The notes: generated from the letters alone by a model not told the origin. A DNA stretch of 64,000 nucleotides from Cryptomeria japonica (GCF_030272615.1 NC_081413.1:559773945-559837944); one strand, 5' to 3'. Counted from the first letter of the stretch, positions 1-11,375 are shown. Program-made: numbers and translations.

Positions 1-310
1 ATATAGTTAAGAGTGAATGTAGCAATCTATTTTCCAGTGACCTGTGTAAGAGGAATGACTTCAATCCATTTTGTCAAATATTCTGTGGCAGTGATAATGA
101 ATTTGTGTCCATTGGAAGGAGGGTGAACCTTGCCTATGAGATTGAGTCCCCATGATAAAAGGGCCAAGGAGTCGCAATTGGTTGAAGCTCTTGTGTTGGT
201 GCATGAATAAGATCTCCATGAGTTTGACATTGCTTACATTTCTTGACAAACTGATATGAATCTTTTTCCATACTGGGCTAGTAATATCCAGTCCTGATGA
301 GTTTCTTGGC
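1..310 (-). pseudogene. Ty3 integrase, N-terminal part
   Basis: This is the start of the integrase that would insert the cDNA copy. The zinc-binding region shows KKCKQCQTHGDLIH with the second CxxC pair of the HHCC finger. It is followed, in a shifted frame, by the beginning of the catalytic core with FIITATEYLTKWIEVIPL, a run typical of plant Ty3 integrases. The rest of the core, including the later acidic residues, is beyond the left edge. A stop replaces an expected Trp in the YYWPSM segment, and the finger and core lie in different frames. Confidence 0.75.
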
Positions 311-451
311 TAAGGTAGGACCACTAGAATGTGGACCACATATACCTTCATGAACCTCACGTAACGCAATTTGAGCTTCATCCCCTTCTAAACATCTAAG
401 AAGAGTTCTATCTAGACCTTGACGATATAAAATATCAGCTAAAATGACATA

Positions 452-1015
452 TCAGGAAGATTGGCAAATAAAAGTATGACGTTGGTTATTGGATAAGTCA
501 AGAGGAAATATATTGTTATGAAGGTATGTGAAAATGGAACCGTACAAATGGGAATCAAGACCAACAACACATATCATCTTAGAAGGAGTTATCTCATATG
601 AGGGAACCAAAAGGTTATCCACCAAGAACTCATAGCGGGTTTCATTCTGCGGTAGATCAATTAGTGAGGCAATAGTAGCCATGGTATTTGCAACTTGATT
701 CTGTTCTCTTGGTATCTGCTCAAAGGTCATCTTTATAAAATATTGCTTGAAGTCATCTACCATTTTCTTCTAGGGAATTAATCTTTCATCCTTTGTTTGT
801 AGTCATTGGTTTCTTGACAAATTACAAGTTGAGAGATTCCCCAAAAACATGAAGTTCCTAGATCTTCCACTGAATTGCAATTCGTCATCGATATGATTTT
901 GGAATGGAATCCCCTTGAGGTGTGATAAAGAGGATGCCAACTCCTGCACCATGATTCATGTATGATCCATCAAAGTACAATTGCTAAGACTTCATTTGTG
1001 ATACTATCAGGATGG
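452..1015 (-). pseudogene. second (archaeal-type-like) RNase H, aRNH
   Basis: Between the ordinary Ty3 RNase H and the integrase lies a second RNase H-like unit. Its N-terminal strand reads LYFDGSYMNHGAGVGIL with the first catalytic Asp. Its C-terminal helix reads IPREQNQVANTMATIASL, the usual place of the last RNase H motif (normally A-D-A; here A-N-T, so the last Asp is lost). An extra RNase H in this position is a known trait of Tat-clade Ty3 elements such as Ogre. At least one stop precedes the first strand and a frameshift lies in the middle, so it is inactive. The tail after it, up to the integrase, is a hydrophilic linker. Confidence 0.65.
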
Positions 1016-1084
1016 ATTCATCTGGAAACTCTAAAGTTAGAGGAGCATCATCTATCATGGGTGCATCTGCCAACTGATCTGTGA

Positions 1085-1399
1085 TAGCTTATCCTTTTAT
1101 TGCTTTTCTATCCACATATTCAATATCGAATTCACTCAAGATCATCACCCATTTAGCTAGTCTTCCAGTAAGCGTCGCCTTATTAAGAAGATACTTCAAT
1201 GGATCGATCCTTGCAACCAACCTAGTTTTATGAGTTAGCGTGTAATGTCGTAATTTCTGCGAAGCAAAAACCACAACGAGACACATACACTCAATTGGTG
1301 TGTAGTTAAGCTCATAACTAACCAAAGTACAACTGATGTAATAGACTGCCTTTTCTTTGCCTTCAGCATCTTGTTGTGCCAAGAGTGCCCCCAATGTTA
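1085..1399 (-). pseudogene. Ty3 RNase H domain following RT
   Basis: An uninterrupted stretch of about 100 residues with the plant Ty3 RNase H signature: GALLAQQD, then ELNYTPIECMCLVVVFA, then KLRHYTLTHKTRLVARIDPL, ending LTGRLAKWVMILSEFDIEYV. In family members this domain degrades the RNA strand during reverse transcription. The usual Glu of the 'YTPIEKE' motif is kept, although the following residues are changed. It continues in order from the RT palm on the right and leads into the second RNase H on the left. Confidence 0.8.
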
Positions 1400-1871
1400 T
1401 TTTTGTAGCTGATATGTAAAGTAACAGGGGTTGTTATGGAACTGGTGGCATCAAGACTGGTGGATTCAGAAGATAATATTTGAGTATCTGAAAAGCCTAT
1501 TGACAGTTACCATCCCATTTGAATTTGATGTTTTTTGTGTAGCAAGTGCTGAAAAGGATGACATTTATCCACAAGTTGTGCTATGAATCTTTGTATAGAC
1601 TGGAGTCTTCCTTGTAAAGATCAAAGTTGATTGATATTCCTTTGTGGTGGCATCCTTAATATAGCTTTGAATTTTGCTGGATCGACTTCAATTGTTTTTG
1701 AAATAATGTATCCAAGGAGCTTCCCGGAGGTTACTCCAAAGACACACTTCTTGGGATTTAGTCTCACTTTGTATTTTTCCAACTAATCAAAGACCACTGA
1801 AAGGATGTCCAAATGCATGTCTCTATCTAATGATTTTCCCAAGAGGTCATCAACATAATCTTCTACAGTTA
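1400..1871 (-). pseudogene. Ty3 reverse transcriptase, C-terminal palm and thumb
   Basis: Starts in the middle of RT motif C: EDYVDDLLGKS keeps both catalytic Asp residues. It continues through KYKVRLNPKKCVFGV and GKLLGYIISK, standard Ty3 RT thumb motifs. At least three stops interrupt it. The reading frame continues exactly into the N-terminal RT half at 11376-12086 once the nested insertion and one CACGC copy are taken out, which proves the two halves were one gene. Confidence 0.85.
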
Positions 1872-1876
1872 CACGC

Positions 1877-4800
1877 TGTCAGCCCCAATTTTAAAATTAG
1901 AAAATTTTGAAATTTTGGTCTTTGAAATCTTGCGTGTGATAAATGTTTGCCTAGAGAGTTTCCTATCATCCACAGATGGAATCATGTTGATATAAAGAGT
2001 TTCCAAAAACCAAATTTTTTATTTTATTTTTATTTTGTTAGACATCAAGGTAATGAGTATTCATCTCGTTCAAGACAACGTTCCATTTTAGGTACTTGTG
2101 GAATCAATTCCAAGTGTGGATAAAGAAATTTTGGATTCGTCTTTATTGCCAAATTGACTTGAGTTTCTAACACAAGTTGTGGAAAGTCCATCAAATGCCA
2201 ATAGCAAGAGAAGGTTAACTCCAATCGGCCTACTGCTGAGCTGAATAAAGAATAAAATAAGCCAATTCAATCAACTAACAAGCATACATGAAACTACCTA
2301 TGTGGAAAACTTTGACAATAGAAGGATACACTGATGAGTTAGAGTGAAGGATGAAGGGGCCGATATGTATTTGCGGTAAGTTGGCAATTTCATTCTATTT
2401 GTACCATCATCAACAGTTCACCTAAGTTTGCAAAGTTGGAGGTTTGTTAAAACACTTTCGAGTGAGAAATTCATCATCGACAAGCTGGTTTACTTTCAAA
2501 AAAGGCCAATATACTTGCATGTGGCATGTTTCCAAAGTTTCATTTATCCATCAGCAAATTTTGGTCTAGTTTACAAAGGCACTGAAGAACATTTGAAGAA
2601 AACTTAATGGTAGCTTGTGCTACTTTTAAAAGTCACCGATATCATTTCAAAACAATTTGATATTTTGATAATAACTTCTAAGTTGCCGAAGATGTTTATG
2701 CAAACCAATGATGGAAGCTGCAAAGAATAAGCACATCGATGAAATGAATAAACAAGCCGACACACGTAAGTTGTGAAGATAGCTCGCACATCGTGATTAC
2801 ATGCATAATGAAGAAGCACAGTTAAGGTGCATAAACTATTTTCCAACTTACCAAAAAGAAAGATAAAAGAAACGATTGCAGGGAATTACACAAAATGGAT
2901 TCGTTGTGCATGCTTCAAAAATGATCAAGCAAATGCAGCGCACATATCTTATTGTTGGAATTTCTCCAGTTAGCATGTATGCAAAATGAGGAATCATAGA
3001 CAAAGCATCAAAATCATTTGACAATGTAGACATGTTTCTTGGATAGTTTGGCGACATAACTCAAAGAAATGTGGTCTCATGACAAGCAAAGATTGTAGAA
3101 TATGCACAAATCGATTTGTTAAAATTAAGAAGTCTTTAGAAATTTTCAAGTTGATGCAATTGGTGGATGTAAAACCAAATTCTTTTCCAAATATTCTTTC
3201 CATTGATGTCAAAATGGAAGACTTCGAATCGAAAGTGTAGAGGATTGACACCCGGCTTCTTTGGAGTCCAATGCTTGTTGACTCTTGCTCTCGGGCTAGT
3301 GATGGAGTCGCTATATTGAGCATTCTTCCCAACTGGGCGACAAATTCATGTTACGTATTGATTCTTGACTCGGTTGATATCGACAACTTGGCAAAGTTGA
3401 TCAACGCGCCGATACCTTTCTAACTACAAAATCGCACCACCAAGCTCGCCTTAAACGTCCTTTTAGTGGAAGGAATTTACCACGTGGCTAGGAAAGAAGG
3501 TTGAAGTTGTTTTATAACTACCTATTAACATTTTTTTTGCATGCCGATAGATATGCATGCTATCATGCTCTCTGAACTCCACTCGCAGGTATTGAATAAG
3601 AAATGTTTAAACGCCTTATTTCTGCAGATACCCGGATGGCTCCTCTCACGCAGATGCACTTGGTGGGTGTAGAGGTATTCATTTCCAAGTGAATGGAATT
3701 GCAAACATAGTGCCAGGTTCTGCGATTCCTTTGTGACTGCACCGAATATGGGAGTTCTTACAAGTACAAAATGTTGAGTCACCAAAAGATTTTTTTTTTT
3801 TGCAGGAACACACACAAAGAATAATGGTGAATCCAAAATGGTTGTGGTTTGCACATTTCATGACAGTGAATGCCTAGGGTCTTTAGAAGATAACACTTCA
3901 TAGCCATGAGAAAGAATAAGGGTTTGTGCGAGCAATCTAAAGGTAGCAAAGTGCAGTCGTATATGAAGGATAGTGAGTTTGCACTGACCCAGAGACACAT
4001 CAATGTCATAGGCACCATGTGAGAGACAGAAGATAGTTTGAAAACAGAGTCATTTTGACAAAGGAATAGCCCAATAAAGTTGCAAAGACAGTGATAAGAG
4101 GCTTAGATAGAAAAAAAAAACAAGACACAATGGTTTAGTCCAATACAATGAGAAACAAAGTAAATACAATGCCAAAGATTTCAAATAGAAGCCAACCATA
4201 GACCTGTCAAAACAGTGAGTAGCATATCTATAGGAGATATCAGCCTTAGGTCAGTGAACAAAGGTATGAAGTTTTGAATGATGAATAAAGGTAAACCTTA
4301 GTCATAAAGAACGGTGCTAACAAATCTAAAGATCTGAGACAGTGCATACATTACATCTCAAGTAGTGCAGTCCAAGCTATTGGACAATTGATTCACAATA
4401 CTGAAGACATTGACAACATGAATGGTTGATAGAAATCATCAATGAGCAGAGAATCTATCAAGCATGGTCACAGCTATCACAACAACCCCAATAGATCTAA
4501 TGCACAGTTCAATAAACAGTGAGAAGATAATGATCCGAGTCTTTGTCATAATCAGCCCCAAAACACCAAAGGAAAAGTCATTTTTCCATTCAAAGAAGAA
4601 AACATCAAATAGACAACACAAAGACCATTAAGACAGTCTTAAAAAAATACACAGATCAAAACAAAGAAGTGACAGAGAGGTCAATCACAGACCTCAGTTT
4701 CAAGAAGGTAACATTGTGTCATTGATTGTCAAGATAATCATGAGCAGATTAATATCAGATGCCAGCTAAGAATCATTATGATGATCACTTAAAGGCCAAT

Positions 4801-4996
4801 AAAGTAATATCAAATTCTATGAGCAGCCATTCAAGGAGGAACAAATGGATCATCCATGATAAAGACAGTGGGTAGATCTTACTTATGGGCGAGACATAGT
4901 CACTTAATCAAGTCAGTCGCAAATCTTCAAAGTCTCAAAGTTTCAGTAACATTGACATAGAAGACTTCAATACAAAGGGTCTGCGAAAATACCATC
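1877..4996 (+). other. 5' portion of element N1, no convincing coding sequence
   Basis: About 3.1 kb upstream of the gag-like start. I see only short open frames without family resemblance. Features visible are a CACGTGG G-box-like site and a TTTTATAA TATA-like run near 3480-3517, a T12 tract at 3790-3801, and a purine-rich leader from about 4000 with recurring ACAGTG words spaced 40-170 bp. It is probably LTR plus untranslated leader, but the boundary between them cannot be placed. Confidence 0.45.
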
Positions 4997-6454
4997 ATGA
5001 AGTACAAGGATCAAGAGTATGAGTATGCTCTGATGATCACCACCATGATTCCAGAGGTTCACGATACCAAGATTGGGCACATAAATTTGCAGGAGATCAA
5101 AAGGTTCTTCATGGAAGGTGACAGATCAAAATTGTCTTGTAGAGTGGCGGGAAGTGGCTTGATTGAAGCAGCATGTTTTCCCATATCAATTCAATGTGCA
5201 TATTTGGTACTAGAATGCTCAAAAAGATATAATCCCGATGCAAGAGAGATAAGAGCTGCAGACGGATCCTTAATGGCCAAACTAGATGGAATTTCAATAG
5301 CTATTATTCTTCGTTTGCCATATAAGGAAAAGTTCACTCACATCGATAAGCAAAAAGCTTATAAATACTTCAGCGACAATAGAAGCAAATGCCTCAACAA
5401 TCTGGCTAAAGAATGGATGGTTGCGCCACGGGGAGGAGAGTCTCAGCTTCCAAAAACACTCCATCGTTCTCTTTTCATCAAAGAGATTTGTTACTTGATT
5501 TTGTTACTCCATAGAGTGACAGGAAGTCCTGACTCCACTGAGTTTGAAATGTGGATGTATCTCTTCATAACAGTCATCTCTGCCAGTAAGCAATTCATTG
5601 ACTGGGGCCATCTCATCAGCAACTGCATACATGACGAGTTAGTGCACTTCAAAACAAGTCAACGTTTCCATATGATCTCTTACTTGATATATGCTATTGC
5701 TAATTTGAGGTCATGGCCAGGGTTGAGTACTAATGGTGTCCTGAATCAAGAAACTCAAGTTTACCATTATTACAAGCAATTGCAACTTGAGGAAAGCTTT
5801 GTGTATTTCAGGCGGGTGAATGACGCTTTCACAATGTGGGTAGTAAGGTTATTACAAGGAGACATTGCCACCAGAATATCAAAGGAAGCCGCTAAATTGA
5901 TAAAGAAATATGGAAGTTTCTTCATCCAGTTTCCGAGATTTACCTATCTTCGAGTAGGAGGATTTGAAGGTTATCCACCCAAGCCACCCAGATATGTTGA
6001 TGATAAGCTCATTTTAGTTGAGCTTTGTCGGCAATTGGTTTCAGTTCAAAAGAAATACAGAGATAGAAAGAATAAAGGCGTAGCCTTTCCCATTTGTCTC
6101 GGGCACTATAGATGTGAGTCAAGTTCAAGAGCAGATGAGACAGAAAAAGCTTTAGCCAAGGTCAACTTGTATCTATATCAGATGAGGTTTCCTTTTGATA
6201 GTAAGGATTATGTCAAGAGCAGCTTAAAGTTAGGCCCTGGCTATTTTCATTTTCCTAATCTCGAAGACTTTTGGGAGGATTGCGAAGACGAGTTCGAGGT
6301 TAGAAAAAGAGATTGGACCAGGTTAACTTTGAAGCAAATGAAAGATTTCAAGATGGATTGGACCATAGAAGGCATTGAAGATGATGGATCTGATTTGATT
6401 GATCCTATCTATTTTGAGCAAGTCCAGTCCCAACCACTTCTCAGTTTGAATTAG
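4997..6454 (+). pseudogene. gag-like protein of element N1, N-terminal globular part
   Basis: 485 codons from an ATG with no interruption, ending at one TAG; the same frame continues beyond it. I do not recognise a named domain. The sequence is mixed alpha/hydrophobic with no signal peptide, membrane segment or zinc knuckle. It contains an ILRLPYKEK block near residue 109, a HRSLFIKEICYLILLL helix near residue 157 and a DELVHFKTSQRF block near residue 215. A similar order (RLP..., RS..., DEL...FRF) occurs in the N-terminal part of the other gag-like protein at 30970-32430, suggesting distant homology. A close relative of its first 40 residues (shared DTKIGHI) occurs at 45269-45451. A structural (capsid-like) role is inferred from position only. 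Confidence 0.55.
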
Positions 6455-6847
6455 GCAGATCTGGAAATGAGAGATGTCAGAGAAAGAACAAGTTTTGTAA
6501 TCAAGAATTCTAAAGCCTGGATTAAGAAGAAGATTACTCAAATGACTGCTACCAGACCAACAAAGGAAACTCCAAGAAGGAAAGGAAGTCAGCTTGAGAG
6601 CTCTACATCGCTGCATTCTTCCCATACTCTAGCTAGGGATACTCCTTCTTACCAGAATACTCAAGGAAGTGATGGAGATGAAGACCCTCCAAGGAGGAAC
6701 AATCTTCAAAACACATGTGGTGATGAACCCCGACAAAAGAGGAAGAAATCCAAAGCAAAAGACATAGAAGAAAATTCTATTGCAAGTCAAGTAAAGGATC
6801 AAGTTCTAGTGGAAATTCTGGATGACACAAGATTTGATGATGGAATG
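6455..6847 (+). pseudogene. gag-like protein of element N1, charged linker
   Basis: Same frame as the preceding 485-codon part, directly after its single TAG stop; the first ATG is at 6467. About 130 residues rich in Lys, Glu, Ser and Thr, with basic runs such as KRKKSKAKD that could be a nuclear or nucleic-acid-binding segment. The frame is cut at 6847 by the palindromic insertion, and the few residues after that (to a stop at 6874) come from the insertion. Confidence 0.55.
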
Positions 6848-7692
6848 TGTAATCACATAAATCTGTCCACTTAATTAAATGAATATTTAATATTTATTTG
6901 ATTATTTAACCATCAATTAATAATTAATTAAATTAATATTTAATTAATTCATCTTAACCCTCTTCTCCTATTAGTTAAATAAATTATTCAATTTATTTGA
7001 TTTAATTCACTTAACCAAATTCAGACTATTAATTAAATAAATAAATCATATTTGTTTAATTAAATCTTCTCTCACATTTAAATAAATTAATATTTATTTA
7101 AATCCCCCAAAATCCCACCTCTCACATTTAAATAAATTAACATTTATTTAAATCACCTTTATCCTCCACCCACTTGTATTTTCCTACAAAAGCAAGTTAC
7201 ACAATTATTTTAAATAAATAATTTATTTAAATCACCTTTATCCTCCACCCACTTGTATTTTCCTACAAAAGCAAGTTGCACAACTATTTTAAATAAATTA
7301 TTTATTTAAAATCCTATTTATCCTCACCCACTTGAAACCTTTAATGGTTTCCCTTAAAGTCCTCAAACTTGATGGCTTTAAAGTCTTCAAACTTGATGGC
7401 TTCCTTCTATAGTCTTCTTAAGCCTTTAATGGTTTCCTTTAAAGTCTTCAAACTTGATGGCTTTAAAGTCTTCAAACTTAATGGCTTCCCTTAAAGTCTT
7501 CTTAAGACTTTAATGGTTTTCCTTAAAGTCTTCAAGTCTTTAATGGTTTCCCTCAAAGTCTTCAAGCATTTTAATGCTTTATCTTCCTTTTTCTCATTTA
7601 AATAAATTAATATTTATTTGAATATTTATCCAAATGCAAATTACACCATTTAATTGAAATAAATGATTTTATTTTAATTGAAAATACCAAAA
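6848..7692 (+). repeat. left arm of the palindromic element
   Basis: Reverse complement of 8366-9126 over its whole length. It contains AT-rich mini-palindromes, then from about 7341 to 7590 a run of degenerate 23-24-bp units based on AAAGTCTTCAAACTTGATGG. The left arm has more of these units than the right, which explains its extra length of about 85 bp. Confidence 0.8.
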
Positions 7693-8365
7693 TTCCCCCC
7701 ACTTGCATTTTCCTATAAAATCCACTTGCATGTCTAAACCCTTCCTAATTAACCTAATCCATCCCCTAAATATTGTCACATTCCTAAGCAAATTGGAGTC
7801 ACTTCTCAAAGACTCCAAAGTCTTTGAAAAACAATTAATGCTTTGTGTGTTCAACAAATTAACCTCTAAAGTCTTCCAAACCACTTATGGCTCTTACATG
7901 ACTATTAATGGTTAATTCCACTTGCACCCATGGTTAAGGACTTTGACCCCTAATTTAACCCTCATGTAACCCATGTGTCTCTTCAAAGCATTTATTTCTT
8001 TGACTAGGGTAACCATCATGTCCCCTCAAGCATTTAATGCTCCTTATCTCTCCTCTCAAGCCTCCTCATGGTGACACTTGTCAACATGGGATTGGATTGA
8101 AAGTCTCACATGGATTGAATATCTTTCAATCCTAACCCTTGTTAAGATTACTCAATCTTAACCCTTCATTTCCCCATTTCTTCTATAAATAGAACCCTTC
8201 TCCTCAAGCAAAAAAAGGAAGCATTAGAGTATTGTTGTTATACTGACATTAACATAGAGCTTTCTCATAGCATCACTATCTACACTTGCATAGCATTTGC
8301 TTATCATATTCAACTATCTTGAATCTCCATATGGATCCATGGCTAGTGCTAAAAGCTGAGAGTTT
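7693..8365 (+). other. unique centre of the palindromic element, with TATA box
   Basis: About 670 bp without inverted copy. TATAAATA at 8184-8191 is followed 20-30 bp later by a purine-rich segment, which fits an LTR promoter and transcription start reading rightward. No open frame looks real. Confidence 0.5.
8184..8191 (+). promoter_or_regulatory. TATA box in palindromic element
   Basis: TATAAATA followed by a pyrimidine-rich stretch; probable promoter of the LTR-like element. Sequence match only. Confidence 0.5.
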
Positions 8366-9126
8366 TTTTGGTATTTTCAATTAAAATAAAATCATTTATT
8401 TCAATTAAATGGTGTAATTTGCATTTGGATAAATATTCAAATAAATATTAATTTATTTAAATGAGAAAAATGAAGATAAAACATTAAAATTCTTGAAGAC
8501 TTTGAGGGAAACCATTAAAGGTTTGAAGACTTTAAGGAAAACCATTAAAGTCTTAAGAAGACTATAGAAGGAAGCCATCAAGTTTGAAGACTTTAAAGCC
8601 ATCAAGTTTGAATACTTTAAGGGAAACCATTAAAGGTTTCAAGTGGGTGAGGATAAATAGGATTTTAAATAAATAATTTATTTAAAATAGTTGTGCAACT
8701 TGCTTTTGTAGGAAAATACAAGTGGGTGGAGGATAAAGGTGATTTAAATAAATTATTTATTTAAAATAATTGTGCAACTTGCTTTTGTAGGAAAATACAA
8801 GTGGGTAGAGGATAAAGGTGATTTAAATAAATGTTAATTTATTTAAATATGAGAGGTGGGATTTTGGGGGATTTAAATAAATATTAATTTATTTAAATGT
8901 GAGAGAAGATTTAATTAAACAAATATGATTTATTTATTTAATTAATGGTCTGAATTTGGTTAAGTGAATTAAATCAAATAAATTAAATAATTTATTTAAT
9001 TAATAGGAGAAGAGGGTTAAGATGAATTAATTAAATATTAATTTAATTAATTATTAATTGATGGTTAAATAATCAAATAAATACTAAGTATTCATTTAAT
9101 TAAGTGGACAGATTTATGTGACTACA
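8366..9126 (-). repeat. right arm of the palindromic element
   Basis: Inverted copy of 6848-7692. Differences between the arms are scattered substitutions and loss of several 23-bp units, so the arms have diverged since the palindrome formed. Confidence 0.8.
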
Positions 9127-9131
9127 GAATG

Positions 9132-10502
9132 CATTCCATATCTCCCTCAGTTCCTATTGAATCCCTACGACAAGAAGCACAACAAAATACTTTAGTCATG
9201 GATTCATCATTTCCAAGCAAGCCAAGTGATCAATTTGAAGAAATCAGAGAGGTGACTACAACACTGGTAGCAAGACAGGAAAACATCCAAGAGCCCACAG
9301 AAAATTCTTCATTCCCATGGTTAGAACAAAGTCTATTGAAGAAGAGGAAGGTAGAAAAGCTAGTGGTACCTGAATTTAGTAGCATATCTAATCTTTTTGG
9401 AAGAGCTGAAAAACCGAAGAAACTCAAAGTATCCTCAAGAATAAAGACTGATCCAAATTCAAGGAATATGTGCTTAAAGATTGCTCAGCCCATATCTGAG
9501 AAGGATACAAATGAGGCCACCTCTGCGGACTTTGTTGTGACAAAGATTGATATGGGACCTTCTTCTCATGAGTTTGATATTCAGAACTTTAATGTGATGG
9601 CAGCCAGAATGGTGGAGAGAAGTGAGAAGGATAAGCAATCCAAGGATCAATTGAAACAACAAGTGCACACTTTGTCTTCTTACTTGAGATCCGTAGTTGA
9701 TACCTCCACTATGCCACTAAGTGTAGATCGCCAACCAATTATATTTACACCAGAAGAAGTAATTGAAAAGAATGTTATGGATAATCTTCAAAAGTACCAA
9801 GCCTATGGAAAGGTAATTGAAGGATGGGTAGAAAGGGTCAAAACTCTCGCATGTGAATTCCTAGTCCAAGCAAAATCTATCCATGATGAGGCCTTAATAA
9901 AGAAAAATACTATTGAGAAAGACTTGAAGAATGTCAAGAAAGAGGAGGTAGCCTGGAAAGAAATTGTGAATGATTTTAAACAAATGATAGAAATTGGAAT
10001 GGACACCCTTGCAACCGAGAAAATCTTGCCTAGTAATGAAAAAGATTATCCAGAGATATGGATAGAAAGCATTAATTGGAAACTAGTGATCATAGATCAA
10101 GTTTCATTAGAGTTAGAAAAGCTCATTCTTTCATGTGATCAAGTGTGTACCAAACTCCAAGGACAACTCACTACTCTTCTCCCAGATGTGACATTGATGG
10201 AAGATTTGCAGGTGTTACAGAATAGCTTCCAGAACATGGTAGATCAACAGCTTTTTAACAAGACAAATTTCAGTGAAAATACCATCGAAAGGTTGATTGA
10301 TATTTACTATTCCTTGAGAACTTCTATGCCTCAGACACTCAGCATGGTGACACAACTAAGTGGCATTCATAGAAACTTGAAGACATGGAAAATGAGGATA
10401 GCTAACATCCTAATTCCCAAAGGAAAATCCGTCACTTCGGCCATTCGACTTTTCAGAATCTTCAGAGACAAAAAGGACCTATACAACCTAATGTGCCTAT
10501 AG
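9132..10502 (+). pseudogene. gag-like protein of element N1, C-terminal helical part
   Basis: 456 residues, uninterrupted. Directly continuous in frame with the fragment ending at 6847 once the palindrome and one GAATG copy are removed. The ATG at 9129 therefore lies in the target-duplication copy (its last three bases) and is not a native start. The first 150 residues are charged and low in complexity; the remainder is predicted helical with heptad-like spacing and many Glu, Lys and Leu, ending in a basic tail. This is the layout of a coiled-coil oligomerisation region and matches the C-terminal part of the gag-like protein at 29003-29875. Catalytic motifs are absent. Confidence 0.55.
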
Positions 10503-11370
10503 AAGCAACAGCCTCATCAACAATGCAAGGAGTTAGCTTAGAATAAGTGCAGAGTTGCATTTTGTATAGTCTTCATTTTTGTTGTGTTACTCGCATCATG
10601 TTTTTGTCTTTCTTTGTAAATAACTCTCATGATCGAGTTTCCTTTCTCTCATCTCTATTTCTGTGTTGTAATAAAGGATAATCTTGGCTCTTTTCATATG
10701 AGGTATTTATCCTAAGTTCTCATTTTGGGTAGTTATTCTAAGTAGTTATTTCTTCCAAAGTTGAGGAAGTTATTTCAAGTAGTTGAGGAAGTTATTTCAA
10801 GTAGTTGAGGAAGTTATAAAGTAGTTATAAAGGTGGTTAGGGTAGTTACCTCAGGTGGTTACCACTTCACCTATATATACCTCATTATTATTCAATGTAA
10901 AGGGAGAGATTCCACTTTTTCACAAGCTTTGTATAAGAGACTTGGATAGTATTATTCAAGCAATTAAGCAATAGAGATCAATTTGGATGTGTGTTCAACT
11001 TATTCTTATGGGTTATTATCAACGTTCTTATGTTTGATTGATGATTACCTAATGCTTTCCCTTTAACATTGAATGTGAAGAAGTTTATTTCAAGTTGTGG
11101 TATCTCAAGCTTGATTATATGGGATTTATTTTAATCTAGATTCATACCTTATATGGCGTTCAATCTTTCTTAATTGTTCCTTCTTTAAATTTTTGAAAAA
11201 TCCAAATACCCCCATTATACGAGGGAGCTGCCCCTCTCAAACGCAGAGAAGAATTACCATTCTTTTGTTTTTGTGATTCTTCAACTATTGTGAACGCTTT
11301 GTTGCTAATTACAGGGCAAAACAGAGTTTTTCAAGAAAGTTTCTTAAAGCAACAAATCCGTTTACCAACA
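10503..11370 (+). other. 3' region of element N1, LTR-like
   Basis: Non-coding. Contains three 22-bp tandem units (10761-10824, GTTGAGGAAGTTATTTCAAG), a TATA box at 10872-10879 and a T-rich tail ending TTTACCAACA at the target duplication. The arrangement of TATA followed by about 490 bp looks like U3-R-U5 of a right-hand LTR, but no matching left copy is visible at 1877. Confidence 0.5.
10872..10879 (+). promoter_or_regulatory. TATA box near right end of element N1
   Basis: TATATATA in a C-rich context (CACCTATATATACCTC), typical of a plant TATA promoter, about 490 bp before the right terminus. Confidence 0.45.
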
Positions 11371-11375
11371 CACGC

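Larger units (their letters stand above)
6848..9126. mobile_element. palindromic LTR-like insertion with 5-bp target duplication (PAL)
   Basis: Starts TGTAATCACATAAATC and ends GATTTATGTGACTACA, flanked by GAATG at 6843-6847 and 9127-9131. The two ends are long inverted copies of each other (about 845 and 760 bp), enclosing a unique centre of about 670 bp with a TATA box and short leader-like sequence. TG...CA ends and a 5-bp duplication indicate integrase-mediated insertion, as for a solo LTR; arms this long are not normal for an LTR. The AT-rich arms resemble in style the U3 of the surrounding Ty3 LTR (19840-20099), both built of short ATTAAATAAAT / ATTTATTTAATT palindromes. No coding capacity. 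Confidence 0.75.
1877..11370 (+). mobile_element. nested TG...CA element with 5-bp target duplication, carrying a gag-like ORF (element N1)
   Basis: Begins TGTCAGCCCC and ends TTTACCAACA, with CACGC at both 1872-1876 and 11371-11375, the hallmark of LTR-retrotransposon integration. It interrupts the RT of the surrounding Ty3 element precisely. It encodes one long gag-like frame (4997-10502) and no pol. It contains a further 2.28-kb insertion (6848-9126), so its own length is about 7.2 kb. I could not find a second copy of either terminus inside it, so a classical pair of LTRs is not visible. A TATA box lies at 10872-10879 near its right end. It may be a non-autonomous element with diverged or lost LTR, or a very long solo LTR containing the ORF. 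Confidence 0.7.

Noticed and set aside
1-1871. endogenous pararetrovirus
   Set aside because: An integrase, the Ty3 domain order and gag with an LTR are present, and no movement-protein motif is seen, so this is an LTR retrotransposon.
6848-9126. MITE or other DNA transposon
   Set aside because: Long inverted arms would fit, but TG...CA ends and a 5-bp duplication with LTR-like AT-rich U3 style favour an LTR-derived origin; not fully excluded.
9129-9131. ATG as the native start of the 457-codon frame
   Set aside because: The ATG is the end of the GAATG target duplication of the palindromic insertion; the frame continues upstream across the insertion.
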